In this document: in pieces, positions 16,877 through 25,412 of the stretch
How the letters are laid out: each line of letters opens with the position of its first letter
How positions within the stretch are numbered: position 1 is the stretch's first letter
NCBI GenBank assembly: GCA_041395385.1
Contig: JAWLAN010000016.1
Location: forward strand, 60,015 to 124,014
DNA: 64,000 bases
From: JAJVHZ01 sp041395385
GTDB taxonomy: Bacteria; Pseudomonadota; Gammaproteobacteria; JAJPIJ01
Direction of reading: 5' to 3'
Made by a program: the position numbers and the translations under genes
The notes under the pieces: model-generated
The model's database searches: none
The model's input: only the letters and a program-made list of their open reading frames with translations
What the model was told of the DNA's origin: nothing

Positions 16877-17374
16877 GTGACCGATCGCCCCATCGAAACC
16901 GCAATCCATCGCTACGTCGCCCAGGCCCGAGCCGGCAGCCTCCCGCGCGCCGTCGGACGCATGCGCTCAGGCTGGGCCGTCATGGGCGACCCGCAGATCC
17001 TGCCGGGTTACTGCCTGTTGTATCCGGACCCCGTCGTCGCCGACCTGCATGCCCTGCAGGGCGAGGATCGGGTACAGTTCCTGGCCGACATGGGCGCCAT
17101 AGGAGAGGCACTGATGACCGTCACGCGCGCCCGGCGGATCAATTACGAGATGCTCGGCAACATCGAGCCTGCCCTGCACGCCCACGTCATCCCCCGTTAC
17201 GAGGAGGAGACGGAGGCCGCGTGCCGTCAGCCGGTATGGCTCCATGACTGGGGCGCCGCGCCGTCGTTCGATCCGGCGCGCTGTGCCGCGCTCATGGAGG
17301 CGTTGCACGGGGCCCTGGACCGGCTCGGCGCGCTGGTCCCACGGACGTGGTCGGCCGGCGGCGACAAATCCTGA
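16877..17374 (+). CDS. HIT-like family protein
   Basis: About 165 residues if the GTG at 16877 (VTDRPIETAIHRYV) is used; the frame is open further left, but that part overlaps the promoter region of the divergent epimerase gene and has no protein character. The core is HIT-like: SGWAVMGDPQILPGYCLLYPD near the N-terminus and the LHAHVIPRYEEE stretch, which keeps two of the three histidines of HxHxHxx. Such proteins hydrolyse nucleotide phosphoramidates or dinucleoside polyphosphates. The reduced triad leaves activity uncertain. Function in the cell unknown. Confidence 0.7.
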   Translation: MTDRPIETAIHRYVAQARAGSLPRAVGRMRSGWAVMGDPQILPGYCLLYPDPVVADLHALQGEDRVQFLADMGAIGEALMTVTRARRINYEMLGNIEPALHAHVIPRYEEETEAACRQPVWLHDWGAAPSFDPARCAALMEALHGALDRLGALVPRTWSAGGDKS

Positions 17375-17471
17375 AGGGCCTGCCGCCGAATTGGTATCAT
17401 TCGTCCCGGAAAAAAACTCGAAAGGCGGTGGCAGGCAGGCGCCCCCCGCAAACGTCGACTGGAGAGAAGAA

Positions 17472-18593
17472 ATGGCGACCATCAAGCCCATCGTATGCAC
17501 TCTGGCCCTGCTTCTCGCGCTGGGCGCCTGCGGCCGCAAGAGCGGCGACGCCGGTGAAGGCGCCCCTTCCGCCGATGCCGCACCTCCGCAGCCCGAGGTC
17601 CTGATGCCGGAGACCGCGGTCGCCCCGGTGCCGCCGCCCGGCACGGACGCATCGATTGCGGTGCCGATGCCGCCGCCGCCCGACCCGCTGCTGACGGTGG
17701 CTCAGAACAAGGCGGCAGCCGTCGACGCCGGGCTGTCGGGCTATACGCTGCGCAGCCAGCCGCAGGTGTTCGGAGACGTCCGCAGCGACATTTCGATGTA
17801 TTCCTCCGGCAACCAGATCGTGCTGATCGAGGAGAAGCTGACGACCTCGGACAACAGCATCTCCACGAATCGTTATTACTTCGACAACGGCAACCTCTTC
17901 CTCTTCCAGGACGACGGGCGCTGGCTGGAGCTGAACCCGCCGAATCCGCTGGTAACCAAGAACGTGAAGCGGAACATGGCCTTTACCCCGACGGGCAAGC
18001 TCATTACCGCAACCAAGACGATAGACGGCTTGCCGGCGGTCGTCGGCGAGTACGAAGCGGTGGCCGTGGTGGCGCGCGCCCAGCAGTTGCTCGGGCCTCT
18101 GCCGACGGCGGCTGCGATGGCGGCACAACAGGCCCCCGCGCCGGGCCCCGAGGCGACGGCCACCCCGGAGACCGCCGCCAGCCCTGAGGCGGCGGCCTCC
18201 GCACCAGGACCGGCGGCAGAGGCCGCGGCCACCCCGAAGCCGCTGGAGCCCAAGCCGGTCGTCGCCGCGGCCGCGCCAGAGGACGCCGCCGGGGGCGCGG
18301 AGCGCATCCAGGTGGGGGGAAACAGGTCCAGCACCCAGCTCAAGGGCGCGGTTCCCGCGAAGGGCACGCGCGACTACGTGGTCCGCGCCAAGGGCGGCCA
18401 GTTGCTCACGCTCAGTTTCGAGGGGTCCCCGGACACTGTCTTCGCGGTCTACAGCAGCCGCGGCGAGATCGTCTCGGAACTGACCAACTGGTCGAGCAAG
18501 CTGCCGCGTGACGGCGATTACACGATCAAGATCGGGAAGGCCGCCGGCTCCGGCGGCGGGGCCGACTTCGTCCTGAACGTAAAGCTCGAATGA
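17472..18593 (+). CDS. Secreted lipoprotein, Pro/Ala-rich, function unknown
   Basis: 373 residues from ATG 17472 behind GGAGAG. N-terminal lipoprotein signal with lipobox LALGAC (Cys near residue 18). Then a Pro/Ala-rich linker, a beta-rich domain (about 80-200, DISMYSSGNQIVLIEEKL, TNRYYFDNGNLFLFQDDGR), a second long Ala/Pro linker (about 215-280), and a C-terminal domain (about 285-373) with RDYVVRAKGGQLLTLSFEG and DGDYTIKIGKAAG, resembling the beta-sandwich (pre-peptidase-like) domains of periplasmic inhibitors. Likely anchored in the outer membrane facing the periplasm. I do not recognise a named family. Confidence 0.75.
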   Translation: MATIKPIVCTLALLLALGACGRKSGDAGEGAPSADAAPPQPEVLMPETAVAPVPPPGTDASIAVPMPPPPDPLLTVAQNKAAAVDAGLSGYTLRSQPQVFGDVRSDISMYSSGNQIVLIEEKLTTSDNSISTNRYYFDNGNLFLFQDDGRWLELNPPNPLVTKNVKRNMAFTPTGKLITATKTIDGLPAVVGEYEAVAVVARAQQLLGPLPTAAAMAAQQAPAPGPEATATPETAASPEAAASAPGPAAEAAATPKPLEPKPVVAAAAPEDAAGGAERIQVGGNRSSTQLKGAVPAKGTRDYVVRAKGGQLLTLSFEGSPDTVFAVYSSRGEIVSELTNWSSKLPRDGDYTIKIGKAAGSGGGADFVLNVKLE

Positions 18594-18606
18594 TCACGGC
18601 GCCGGG

Positions 18607-19251
18607 ATGAACGCCCGCGTGCGCAAGCGAGTCGGCATCCTCGTCTTCCCGGATGTGGAGGTGCTCGACTTCACCGGCCCATTCGAGGTATTCACCCTCG
18701 TGCGGTTCAACGAGGAGCGCCGGTGGGAGGAGCAGTCGCCGTTCGAGGTCCTGCTGGTCGCAGAGACCGATGCGGAGATCCGGGCGAGCGGCGGCATGCG
18801 CGTGGCGCCCGACTGCACCATCGATGACTGCCCCCGACTGGACGTGCTCGTGGTACCCGGCGGCTGGGGCACCCGCCGCGAGATCAACAACGATCGGCTG
18901 ATCGCGTGGATCGCGGAGCGCGGCCGTCAGGTCGAGACGCTCTCCTCGGTGTGCACCGGCTCGCTGCTGCTCGGCAAGGCGCGCCTCCTGGACGGCAAGC
19001 CCGCGACGACGCACTACAAGGCCCTGGAGTGGCTGCGCGAGTCGTTCCCGCGCGTGGAGGTGCACGGCGAGCAGAACGTCGTGGAAACCGACAACGGGCG
19101 GGTCCTGACCTCCGCCGGGATTTCCGCCGGCATCGACATGGCACTCCTGGTGGTGGCGCGGCATTTCGGCGAACCGATCGCGCGCGCCACGGCCAAGTTC
19201 ATGGAGTACCGCTATCCCGAGGACAATCGCCGGCACGTCGAGGCGGGCTGA
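18607..19251 (+). CDS. DJ-1/PfpI family protein
   Basis: 214 residues. VGILVFPDVEVLDFTGPFEVF at the N-terminus, VVPGGWGTR, and the nucleophile elbow SSVCTGSLLLG with Cys116, then TTHYKALEWL. The pattern is that of the isonitrile-hydratase / AraC-amidase-like branch of DJ-1/PfpI, without a DNA-binding domain. Substrate unknown. It starts 13 bp after the lipoprotein gene, so both are probably on one transcript. Confidence 0.85.
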   Translation: MNARVRKRVGILVFPDVEVLDFTGPFEVFTLVRFNEERRWEEQSPFEVLLVAETDAEIRASGGMRVAPDCTIDDCPRLDVLVVPGGWGTRREINNDRLIAWIAERGRQVETLSSVCTGSLLLGKARLLDGKPATTHYKALEWLRESFPRVEVHGEQNVVETDNGRVLTSAGISAGIDMALLVVARHFGEPIARATAKFMEYRYPEDNRRHVEAG

Positions 19252-19377
19252 AGATCACCCCGCCGCGGGCATGCCCGGCCGCGGGGCATATCTGCCGACC
19301 GACCACGCGCCGCGACAGCGGCGGCACCCCGGCCGCGGGCCCGGCGCCGCCCCGACGGCGACGCACGGACGCGGGGT

Positions 19378-19773
19378 TCAACGGGTCTTCAACAGGTCGC
19401 GTATCTCGGTCAGCAGCGCGACGTCGGCCGGCGGTGCGGGCGGCGGCGCGGCTTCCTGGTTGCGCTTCAGAGTGTTGATCGCCTTGACCAGCATGAACAC
19501 CGCGAACGCGACGATCACGAAGTCCAGGCACGTCTGTATGAATTTGCCCCAGTTCAGCGTCACGGCCGGCACCTCGCCGACCGCGTCCTTCAGCACGAAC
19601 TTCAGATCGCTGAAGTCCACGCCGCCGAGCATCAGCCCGATCGGCGGCATGACCACGTCATCGACGATCGACGAGACGATCTTCCCGAACGCCGCGCCGG
19701 TGATGATGCCCACCGCCATGTCCACCGCGTTCCCTTTTACCGCGAATTCCTTGAACTCCTGCAGCATTCCCAT
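19378..19773 (-). CDS. mscL: Large-conductance mechanosensitive channel MscL
   Basis: 131 residues. Start MGMLQEFKEFAVKGNAVDMAVG behind GGGAGG; TM1 (about 17-45) has GIITGAAFGKIVSSIVDDVVMP, TM2 (about 75-100) has FIQTCLDFVIVAFAVFMLVK, and the cytoplasmic helix ends in LLTEIRDLLKTR. All standard MscL marks. The inner-membrane pentamer releases solutes on osmotic downshock. An Ala/Pro spacer precedes the C-terminal helix. Convergent with the DJ-1/PfpI gene. Confidence 0.97.
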   Translation of the reverse strand: MGMLQEFKEFAVKGNAVDMAVGIITGAAFGKIVSSIVDDVVMPPIGLMLGGVDFSDLKFVLKDAVGEVPAVTLNWGKFIQTCLDFVIVAFAVFMLVKAINTLKRNQEAAPPPAPPADVALLTEIRDLLKTR

Positions 19774-20048
19774 GGGTGTACCTCCCGTTGTCGTTGTCAT
19801 CGGCTCGACCTCGGCGCCGTCGCCGCTGGTTCCGGCGATTCCCCCGCAGAGAGCCCTGTCGTCTCTGATTGCGGCGAGGTCGCGCACCGCGCTGTTCACA
19901 CGAATGCAACAGTCGGTGTCGGATCACCCGAGGCGTGCCCAGAATAGCACTGCCATGACACGATGACAGCCCCGCGAGCGTTAACCGCGCGCGGGCGACG
20001 CGCTATGATGCGTTCGGATGATCGATGACCCTGATCACGTTCGTTGCC

Positions 20049-20576
20049 ATGACAAATCCTTTGCGTGAGCGCGTTCAGGTTCTCGCGGCCGATATCACCA
20101 AGCTGCGCGTCGATGCGATCGTCAACGCCGCCAACCATTCCCTGCTCGGCGGCGGCGGCGTCGACGGCGCGATACACCGCGCGGCCGGCGCGGCCCTGCT
20201 CGAGGAATGCAGGTCGCTGGGCGGCTGCGACACGGGCGCCGCGAAGCTCACACGCGGGTACAAGCTGCCCGCGAAGTACGTCATCCACACGGTCGGTCCC
20301 GTCTGGGAGGGCGGCGCGCGCGGAGAACCGGAGTTGCTGGCCTCGTGCTATCGGAACTGCTTCGCGCTCGCCCGTGAGCACCACATCCGCACGCTCGCGT
20401 TTCCCGCCATCAGCTGCGGCGTCTACGGCTACCCGGTGCGGCACGCGGCGCGCATCGCCGTGGCCGAGACCCTGCGCGCGCTGACCGCCATCGACACCAT
20501 CGACGAGGTGACCTTCGCGTGTTTCGGCGAAGAGGTCTTCTGGGCCTACGAGCACGCGCTCAATGCCGCCCTCTGA
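20049..20576 (+). CDS. Macro-domain O-acetyl-ADP-ribose deacetylase (YmdB type)
   Basis: About 175 residues; an in-frame ATG at 20025 is possible and neither start has a clear ribosome site. ADP-ribose binding motifs: LAADITKLRVDAIVNAAN, LLGGGGVDGAIHRAAG, KYVIHTVGPVW and FPAISCGVYGYPV. The asparagine and aspartate used by MacroD-type hydrolases are kept (NAAN, GVDGAI). It removes acetyl or ADP-ribosyl groups in the cytosol. Stands alone on the plus strand. Confidence 0.92.
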   Translation: MTNPLRERVQVLAADITKLRVDAIVNAANHSLLGGGGVDGAIHRAAGAALLEECRSLGGCDTGAAKLTRGYKLPAKYVIHTVGPVWEGGARGEPELLASCYRNCFALAREHHIRTLAFPAISCGVYGYPVRHAARIAVAETLRALTAIDTIDEVTFACFGEEVFWAYEHALNAAL

Positions 20577-20697
20577 GCCCCCGCGCAATACGCCAACCGG
20601 CAGCGGTCGCGGGGGTACGCCGGGAGGTGCCGATCCGGCCTTCGCTCACGGCGGTGCGGGCAGCACGGAATCCGCCGGGCGCGTCCGTGAGCAACTG

Positions 20698-20703
20698 TAT
20701 AAT
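20698..20703 (+). promoter_or_regulatory. Consensus -10 hexamer upstream of the SMR gene
   Basis: TATAAT in a GC-rich stretch, 60 bp before the transporter start. The -35 region is poor, so expression may need an activator. No guanidine riboswitch signature was recognised here. Confidence 0.4.
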
Positions 20704-20762
20704 GGCGGACCGTGCGACTAAGACACGGCCGCGCCTTGCGCGAGGAGCAGGTGGAACGACGG

Positions 20763-21107
20763 ATGGAACAGACGACGGCGGCATATGGCTGGGCATGCCT
20801 GGCCGGGTCCATCGCCTTCGAGGTGGTGGGCTCGGTCGCGCTGAAGGCGGCCGACGGGTTCACCAGGCCGTTGCCGACCGTGACGGTGCTCGTCGCCTTC
20901 AGCCTGTCCTTCTGGCTGTTCTCCCTGGCGCTCAGGGCCTTGCCGCTCGGGATTGCCTACGCGGTCTGGTCGGGCACCGCGACCGCGACGATCGCCATCG
21001 TCGGCGTCGTATGGCTGAAAGACCCGCTGAGCGCGCTGAAGGTGATCAGCATCGTCATGATCGTCGCCGGCATCATCGGGCTCAACATCTCGCAGGGGAA
21101 AGCCTGA
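20763..21107 (+). CDS. Small multidrug resistance (SMR/EmrE family) transporter
   Basis: 114 residues from ATG 20763 (MEQTTAAYGW), with GGTGG upstream. Four hydrophobic helices. TM1 contains the membrane glutamate in AGSIAFEVVGSVALKAADG, the proton/cation site; TM3 has GIAYAVWSGTATATIAIVGVVW and TM4 ISIVMIVAGIIGLNIS. Quaternary ammonium or guanidinium export in exchange for protons is the family role. A single gene, so probably a homodimer. Confidence 0.93.
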   Translation: MEQTTAAYGWACLAGSIAFEVVGSVALKAADGFTRPLPTVTVLVAFSLSFWLFSLALRALPLGIAYAVWSGTATATIAIVGVVWLKDPLSALKVISIVMIVAGIIGLNISQGKA

Positions 21108-21141
21108 CACGCGCGCGCAGAGCGGCGCGCCCGATGGGACC

Positions 21142-21987
21142 ATGCACGACATCATCGCCGTAGTTTTCGATTTCGACGACACGCTGGCGCCCGACAGCAC
21201 CTCCGGCTTGCTGCGACGCGCCGGCCTGGATACCGGGCCGTTCTGGAAGCAGGAGGTCGGCGATCTGCTGGCGCAGGACTGGGACCCGGTGCCCGCGTAT
21301 CTCTACAGGATGATCGAACGGTCACGCCGCGGCGCGATGCCGGCTTTGACGCGCGCGGATCTCACGGCCTGGGGCCGCGAGCTGCCCCTGCACCCCGGCG
21401 TGGAGACGCTGTTCGAGCGGCTGCGCCGCTGCGTCAAGGAGGTCGATCCGCGGGTATCCGTGGAGTTCTACCTCATCAGCAGCGGCATCGGCGACGTCGT
21501 GCGAAACACGCGCGTCGCGCATGAGTTCACCGACATCTGGGCGTCGGAATTTCACTACGACGAACATGGCGTGGCGCTGTTCACCCGGCGCATCGTCAGC
21601 TTCACGGACAAGACGCGCTACCTGTTCCACATCCAGAAGGGGCTCATCGGCAAGGGCTCGCGCGGGCGACCCTTCGATGTCAATCGCAAGCTGGGGCCCG
21701 ATCGCCTGCGCATACCGATGAGTCAATTCATCTTCGTCGGCGACGGCATGACCGACATACCCTGTTTTTCGCTCGTCACCAAGGAGAAGGGTGTCGCGGT
21801 CGCCGTCTACGACGAACACCAGACGGAAAAATGGGGCGGCGCCTACAGATTCGTGGCAGAGGATCGGGTCAAGTCGCTGTACTCGGCCAATTACTCGGAG
21901 CACTCCGACCTGTCGCGTTTCCTGGTGATGGCGCTGCGGCACATGGCCGAGGGAATCGTCCTGCGCGCCCGCGCCTACCAGGCCTGA
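21142..21987 (+). CDS. HAD-superfamily phosphatase
   Basis: 281 residues. Motif I is VFDFDDTLAPDST (Asp10 nucleophile, Asp12), motif II YLISSGIGDVV, and motif IV FIFVGDGMTDIPCF; a helical cap lies between (about 20-100). Cytosolic phosphohydrolase of the phosphoserine-phosphatase-like HAD group; the substrate cannot be told. It follows the SMR gene by 34 bp. Confidence 0.85.
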   Translation: MHDIIAVVFDFDDTLAPDSTSGLLRRAGLDTGPFWKQEVGDLLAQDWDPVPAYLYRMIERSRRGAMPALTRADLTAWGRELPLHPGVETLFERLRRCVKEVDPRVSVEFYLISSGIGDVVRNTRVAHEFTDIWASEFHYDEHGVALFTRRIVSFTDKTRYLFHIQKGLIGKGSRGRPFDVNRKLGPDRLRIPMSQFIFVGDGMTDIPCFSLVTKEKGVAVAVYDEHQTEKWGGAYRFVAEDRVKSLYSANYSEHSDLSRFLVMALRHMAEGIVLRARAYQA

Positions 21988-22082
21988 TCTCCGCGGCCCG
22001 TGCCGCGCCGCCGTGGCCGACGCGCGGATCCCGCAGTCGCGGCCTTCGCCCTGTGATCAACCGCTCCCGCGTCGACCGATAG

Positions 22083-23576
22083 TCACCGCGGCAGGCGATG
22101 GTTCAGCAGCAGGTCCAGGGTGTACCTGACGCCGAAGCCGTTGAAGTGCGTCGGCACGTGCGCGAGCCCGTCGCGATTGCTCGCCGAGGAGAGATCGAAA
22201 TGGATCCACGGGATCCCCTCGCCGACGAACTGGGATAGGAAGCGCGCAGCCAGGATGTGGTCCGCCGGCCCCTCCTCGGCGCACTGTTTGGTGTCGGCGA
22301 TGACGCTCTCCAGCGCCTTGTCGTAATCCTTGTCCAGGGGAAACGGCCAGACGCGCTCGCCGCTGAGCCGCCCGTTCTCGATGAGCGGCATCCACCACTC
22401 GCTGCGATTGGTGAACACGCCGCTGTAGGACTTGCCGATCGCCTGCACGCAGCTGCCGGTGAGCGTCGCGTAGTCGATGATTAGCCCCGGCCGGCCTTGC
22501 GAGCACAGCGCCAGCGTATCGGCCAGCACCATGCGCCCCTCCGCATCGGTATGGATCACCTCGATCGTGGTGCCGTTGCATGCGGTCACCACGTCGGTGG
22601 GCTTGTACGCGTGCGGCCCGATGTGATTCATCGCCAGCGCCAGCCAGGCCTCCACCGGATAGTCGACCTTCAGTTCGGCCAGTGCCAGCAGTGTTCCGAG
22701 CGCCACCGCGCTGCCCTGCATGTCGCCTTGCATGCCGAGCATGTAGCGTGGCGGCTTGACGTTTACGCCGCCGGTATCGAAGCAGATCCCCTTGCCGACG
22801 AGCGCGATCGCGGGCCGGTTCCGGCCGCGCGCCGGCGTGTAGCGCAGCCGGAGGATGCCGGCGTCCGCGCGCGGGCTGCCCTGCGCCACGGCGAGAAAGG
22901 CGCCGGCCTTCTTGCGCTTCAGTGCCGCGATATCCAGGAAGTCCATCCTCAGATCGTGATCGCGGGCGATCCGCGCCACGCGTTTGCGGTATGCGGCCGG
23001 CGTAAGCTCCGTCGGCGGCAGCGTGGCGAGATAGCGGGCGAGGCTGCTCCCGGCCAGCTCAGCGCAGGTCCGATCGTACCGGTGCAGCGGGGACGTCCCG
23101 AAGGCGTGGATCCTTTTCAGCGGCCACCTGCGCCGCTGCTTGCTGCGCAGGTCGGGCATCGGCGCGGCGGCCGCGAGCGCCGCAGCAAGCACCGCCTCGC
23201 CCACCCGCTCCGACATCTCCACGCCGAAGCCGTGGATCACTATGCCGATTTCCGGCGGCTGCATCTCGGCATGTGTCGCCACGAGCTTTCGCGCCGTAGT
23301 CAGCAGCTCGAAGGTTTCGATGGCGCGGGACAGCGTCACCAGCGCCACCTGCGCGCCAACGCCGTTCGGCAGTTCGCAGGTGATCGGGGAGCCCGCCGCC
23401 GGCGCCTGCGGACGCCGTTTGTACCGCTGCGCGAGAACCTCGCCGTAAGGCAGGTCGCGCCAGGTTGCGGCCGCCGGCTGCTCGGGGACGACGACAATCC
23501 ATGCGGGGAGCCGGTCGATCTGGCGAGCGCTGGGCAATGACGATTTCAGTACGAGCGCGATCTCTTGAGTCGGCAT
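22083..23576 (-). CDS. M17 leucyl aminopeptidase family protein
   Basis: 497 residues from MPTQEIALVLKSS. C-terminal catalytic domain with all key residues of the PepA mechanism: VGKGICFDTGG (metal Lys and Asp), NVKP (catalytic Lys), GDM (metal Asp) and HTDAEGRMVLAD (metal Asp/Glu and catalytic Arg). The usual MKxDMGGAA reads MQGDMQGSA here, a mild divergence. The N-terminal domain (1-170) is poorly conserved. Cytosolic dizinc or manganese peptidase. Confidence 0.9.
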   Translation of the reverse strand: MPTQEIALVLKSSLPSARQIDRLPAWIVVVPEQPAAATWRDLPYGEVLAQRYKRRPQAPAAGSPITCELPNGVGAQVALVTLSRAIETFELLTTARKLVATHAEMQPPEIGIVIHGFGVEMSERVGEAVLAAALAAAAPMPDLRSKQRRRWPLKRIHAFGTSPLHRYDRTCAELAGSSLARYLATLPPTELTPAAYRKRVARIARDHDLRMDFLDIAALKRKKAGAFLAVAQGSPRADAGILRLRYTPARGRNRPAIALVGKGICFDTGGVNVKPPRYMLGMQGDMQGSAVALGTLLALAELKVDYPVEAWLALAMNHIGPHAYKPTDVVTACNGTTIEVIHTDAEGRMVLADTLALCSQGRPGLIIDYATLTGSCVQAIGKSYSGVFTNRSEWWMPLIENGRLSGERVWPFPLDKDYDKALESVIADTKQCAEEGPADHILAARFLSQFVGEGIPWIHFDLSSASNRDGLAHVPTHFNGFGVRYTLDLLLNHRLPR

Positions 23577-23734
23577 TTTTCGCGGGGAGCGGGTTTGAAG
23601 CACGGGAGAACGGATTCTAAGCGGGCGCAGCGCCCAACCCAATACCGGCGCGCCGGTTTTGCGGCCGACGGCCGGATTCGAGTATCAGGCGGATTTTACT
23701 CGCGGGTGCGCGATCGCCGCGCGCCAGAATGCAT

Positions 23735-23764
23735 AAAAAACCAGGGGCGCCTCGCGGCGCCCCT
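23735..23764 (-). terminator. Rho-independent terminator of the chemoreceptor gene
   Basis: On the reverse strand AGGGGCGCC-GCGA-GGCGCCCCT forms a 9-bp GC stem with a 4-base loop and is followed by GGTTTTTT. It starts about 33 bp after the chemoreceptor stop. Confidence 0.85.
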
Positions 23765-23797
23765 TGCACGTGGAGCGTTACCGCCCGGCGGCGTAGA

Positions 23798-25081
23798 TCA
23801 GACGGCGTAGCCCTTGAACATGGAACAGTACTTCGCCAGTTCGGTCGCGACCTGGGCGAGCCGGTCGCTGGCCACGGTGGTCTGCTTGGCCGCCTCCGCG
23901 GATTCGTCGGTGACGCGCGAGATGTTGACGATGTTGCGGTTTATCTCCTCGGCCACGGAGGACTGCTCCTCGGCGGCGGAGGCAATCTGCGCGTTCATCT
24001 GATCGATCACCCCGACACGCGTGGTGATCGTGTCCAGCGCGCCGCCGGCCTGCGCGGCCTGCGACACGCACTGATTGACGCTCGAACGGCTCGCGTCCAT
24101 CACCACCACCGCCTCCTTGGAGCGGCTCTGCAGCTGATCGATGATGCCCTCGATCTCGCGGGTGGACTCCTGCGTGCGGCTGGCGAGCGTACGGACCTCG
24201 TCGGCCACCACCGCGAATCCGCGGCCCTGCTCGCCGGCACGGGCGGCCTCGATGGCGGCGTTGAGCGCCAGCAGGTTGGTCTGATCGGCGATCTCGCGTA
24301 TCACCGCCAGGACCGAGCCGATGCTCGTGCTGTCCTGCTCCAGCTTGCGCATGACGTCGGTGGCCCGCTCGAATTCCACGCTGAGGTTGTTGAGCGCGCC
24401 GATCGTGGTGTTGACCACGCCGTGGCCGCTCTTGGCGTCGTTGTCGGCGCTCTTGGCCGCCTCCGCCGCGTTGACCGCGTTGCGCGCCACTTCCTGCACC
24501 GTGGCGGTCATCTCGTTCATGGCGGTGGCGACCTGTTCGGTCTCGCTCTGCTGGCGGCTCAGCCCGTTGGAGGTGTGGTTCGCCAGGTTGATGATGTCGT
24601 TCACGGCAGAGGCCACCTGCTGCTGCGTGTCGACCAGCTTCGCCACCAGGATCTGCGAGCTCTCGATCCACACGTTCATCACCTTGCCGATCGCGCCGAT
24701 CTCGTCCTTGCGCGACTCGTCGAGCCGCTTGGAGAGATCGCCCTTGCCCTTGACGAGGTCATCGGCGAGCTTCTTCGCCGACGCGGTGAACTGCGTGATG
24801 GGCGTTGTCACCGAACGCGCGAAGAGCCATCCGGCCGCCCCGCCGATGACCGCCAGCACCGCCCCGAGCACGGCGGCGTTCGTGGCCACTGTCTTGGCCA
24901 GGTGCGCGCGGTAATTGCCGAGCGCGGCCTGCGCCTCGACGCTGGCGTTGCCGGCGAGGAAGGCCTGGGCGTCAGCGTCGGTGTGACGCGTCGCAGCCAG
25001 GCTGATGGCGGCGGCGAGAATTGCCGCCGGCAACGCTCCAAGAACCACTGAGCCCCACGTAAACTTTTGCTTTAGATTCAT
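23798..25081 (-). CDS. Methyl-accepting chemotaxis protein with minimal periplasmic segment
   Basis: 427 residues from MNLKQKFTWG. TM1 (about 10-30) and TM2 (about 68-90) are separated by only about 35 residues, so there is hardly a ligand domain. A HAMP-like region follows (SVTTPITQFTASAKKLADDL), then the signalling domain with hairpin tip EIADQTNLLALNAAIEAARA and GRGFAVVADEVRTLA. It relays to CheA/CheW. Two sigma-28 promoters precede it and a strong terminator follows, so it is a single-gene flagellar-regulon transcript. The signal may be sensed in the membrane, by the HAMP domain or through a partner protein. Confidence 0.93.
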   Translation of the reverse strand: MNLKQKFTWGSVVLGALPAAILAAAISLAATRHTDADAQAFLAGNASVEAQAALGNYRAHLAKTVATNAAVLGAVLAVIGGAAGWLFARSVTTPITQFTASAKKLADDLVKGKGDLSKRLDESRKDEIGAIGKVMNVWIESSQILVAKLVDTQQQVASAVNDIINLANHTSNGLSRQQSETEQVATAMNEMTATVQEVARNAVNAAEAAKSADNDAKSGHGVVNTTIGALNNLSVEFERATDVMRKLEQDSTSIGSVLAVIREIADQTNLLALNAAIEAARAGEQGRGFAVVADEVRTLASRTQESTREIEGIIDQLQSRSKEAVVVMDASRSSVNQCVSQAAQAGGALDTITTRVGVIDQMNAQIASAAEEQSSVAEEINRNIVNISRVTDESAEAAKQTTVASDRLAQVATELAKYCSMFKGYAV

Positions 25082-25176
25082 GATTCGGTCTCTCAAAGTA
25101 AAGTTGGTGCCGACTGGTCACCCGACGCTTTGCCCTTCGGTGTTACGCCGAAAATTCTCGGTCTCGACCTTCCCAT

Positions 25177-25203
25177 TTATCGGGCGTCCCACGGGAAAAT
25201 TTC
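25177..25203 (-). promoter_or_regulatory. Sigma-28 (FliA) promoter, proximal
   Basis: Reverse strand GAAATTTT-N11-CCCGATAA against consensus TAAAGTTT-N11-GCCGATAA: 6/8 and 7/8 with exact spacing. About 95 bp before the chemoreceptor start. Confidence 0.75.
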
Positions 25204-25220
25204 CGCCTCGACACCCCCTT

Positions 25221-25247
25221 TTATCGTGAGTGGCAGTGAAAACTTTA
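25221..25247 (-). promoter_or_regulatory. Sigma-28 (FliA) promoter, distal
   Basis: Reverse strand TAAAGTTT-N11-CACGATAA: perfect -35, 6/8 at -10, exact 11-base spacing, 44 bp upstream of the proximal copy. The remaining part of 25082-25412 shows no gene. Confidence 0.75.
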
Positions 25248-25412
25248 GGACATAAGACCGAAATCGCCCCGCAGAGGTGCTCCTGCACCAAGGCGATGCC
25301 CCCTGTCGGTGCGCGGCGGGAGTTGATATCGTGTGGCCTGCACGATGACTGCATCGACCTTGATCGGGATCGACCCTCGGCACGGCGCCCACCCCCTCTG
25401 CCCGCGCGCTCC

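Noticed and set aside
19258..19286. GC-rich hairpin between the DJ-1/PfpI gene and mscL
   Set aside because: Pairing is imperfect and there is no T-run on either strand; not enough for a terminator call.
20577..20762. Possible guanidine riboswitch ahead of the SMR transporter
   Set aside because: I looked for ykkC or mini-ykkC features (paired ACGR loops) and saw only a general GC-rich hairpin; a covariance-model search would be needed.
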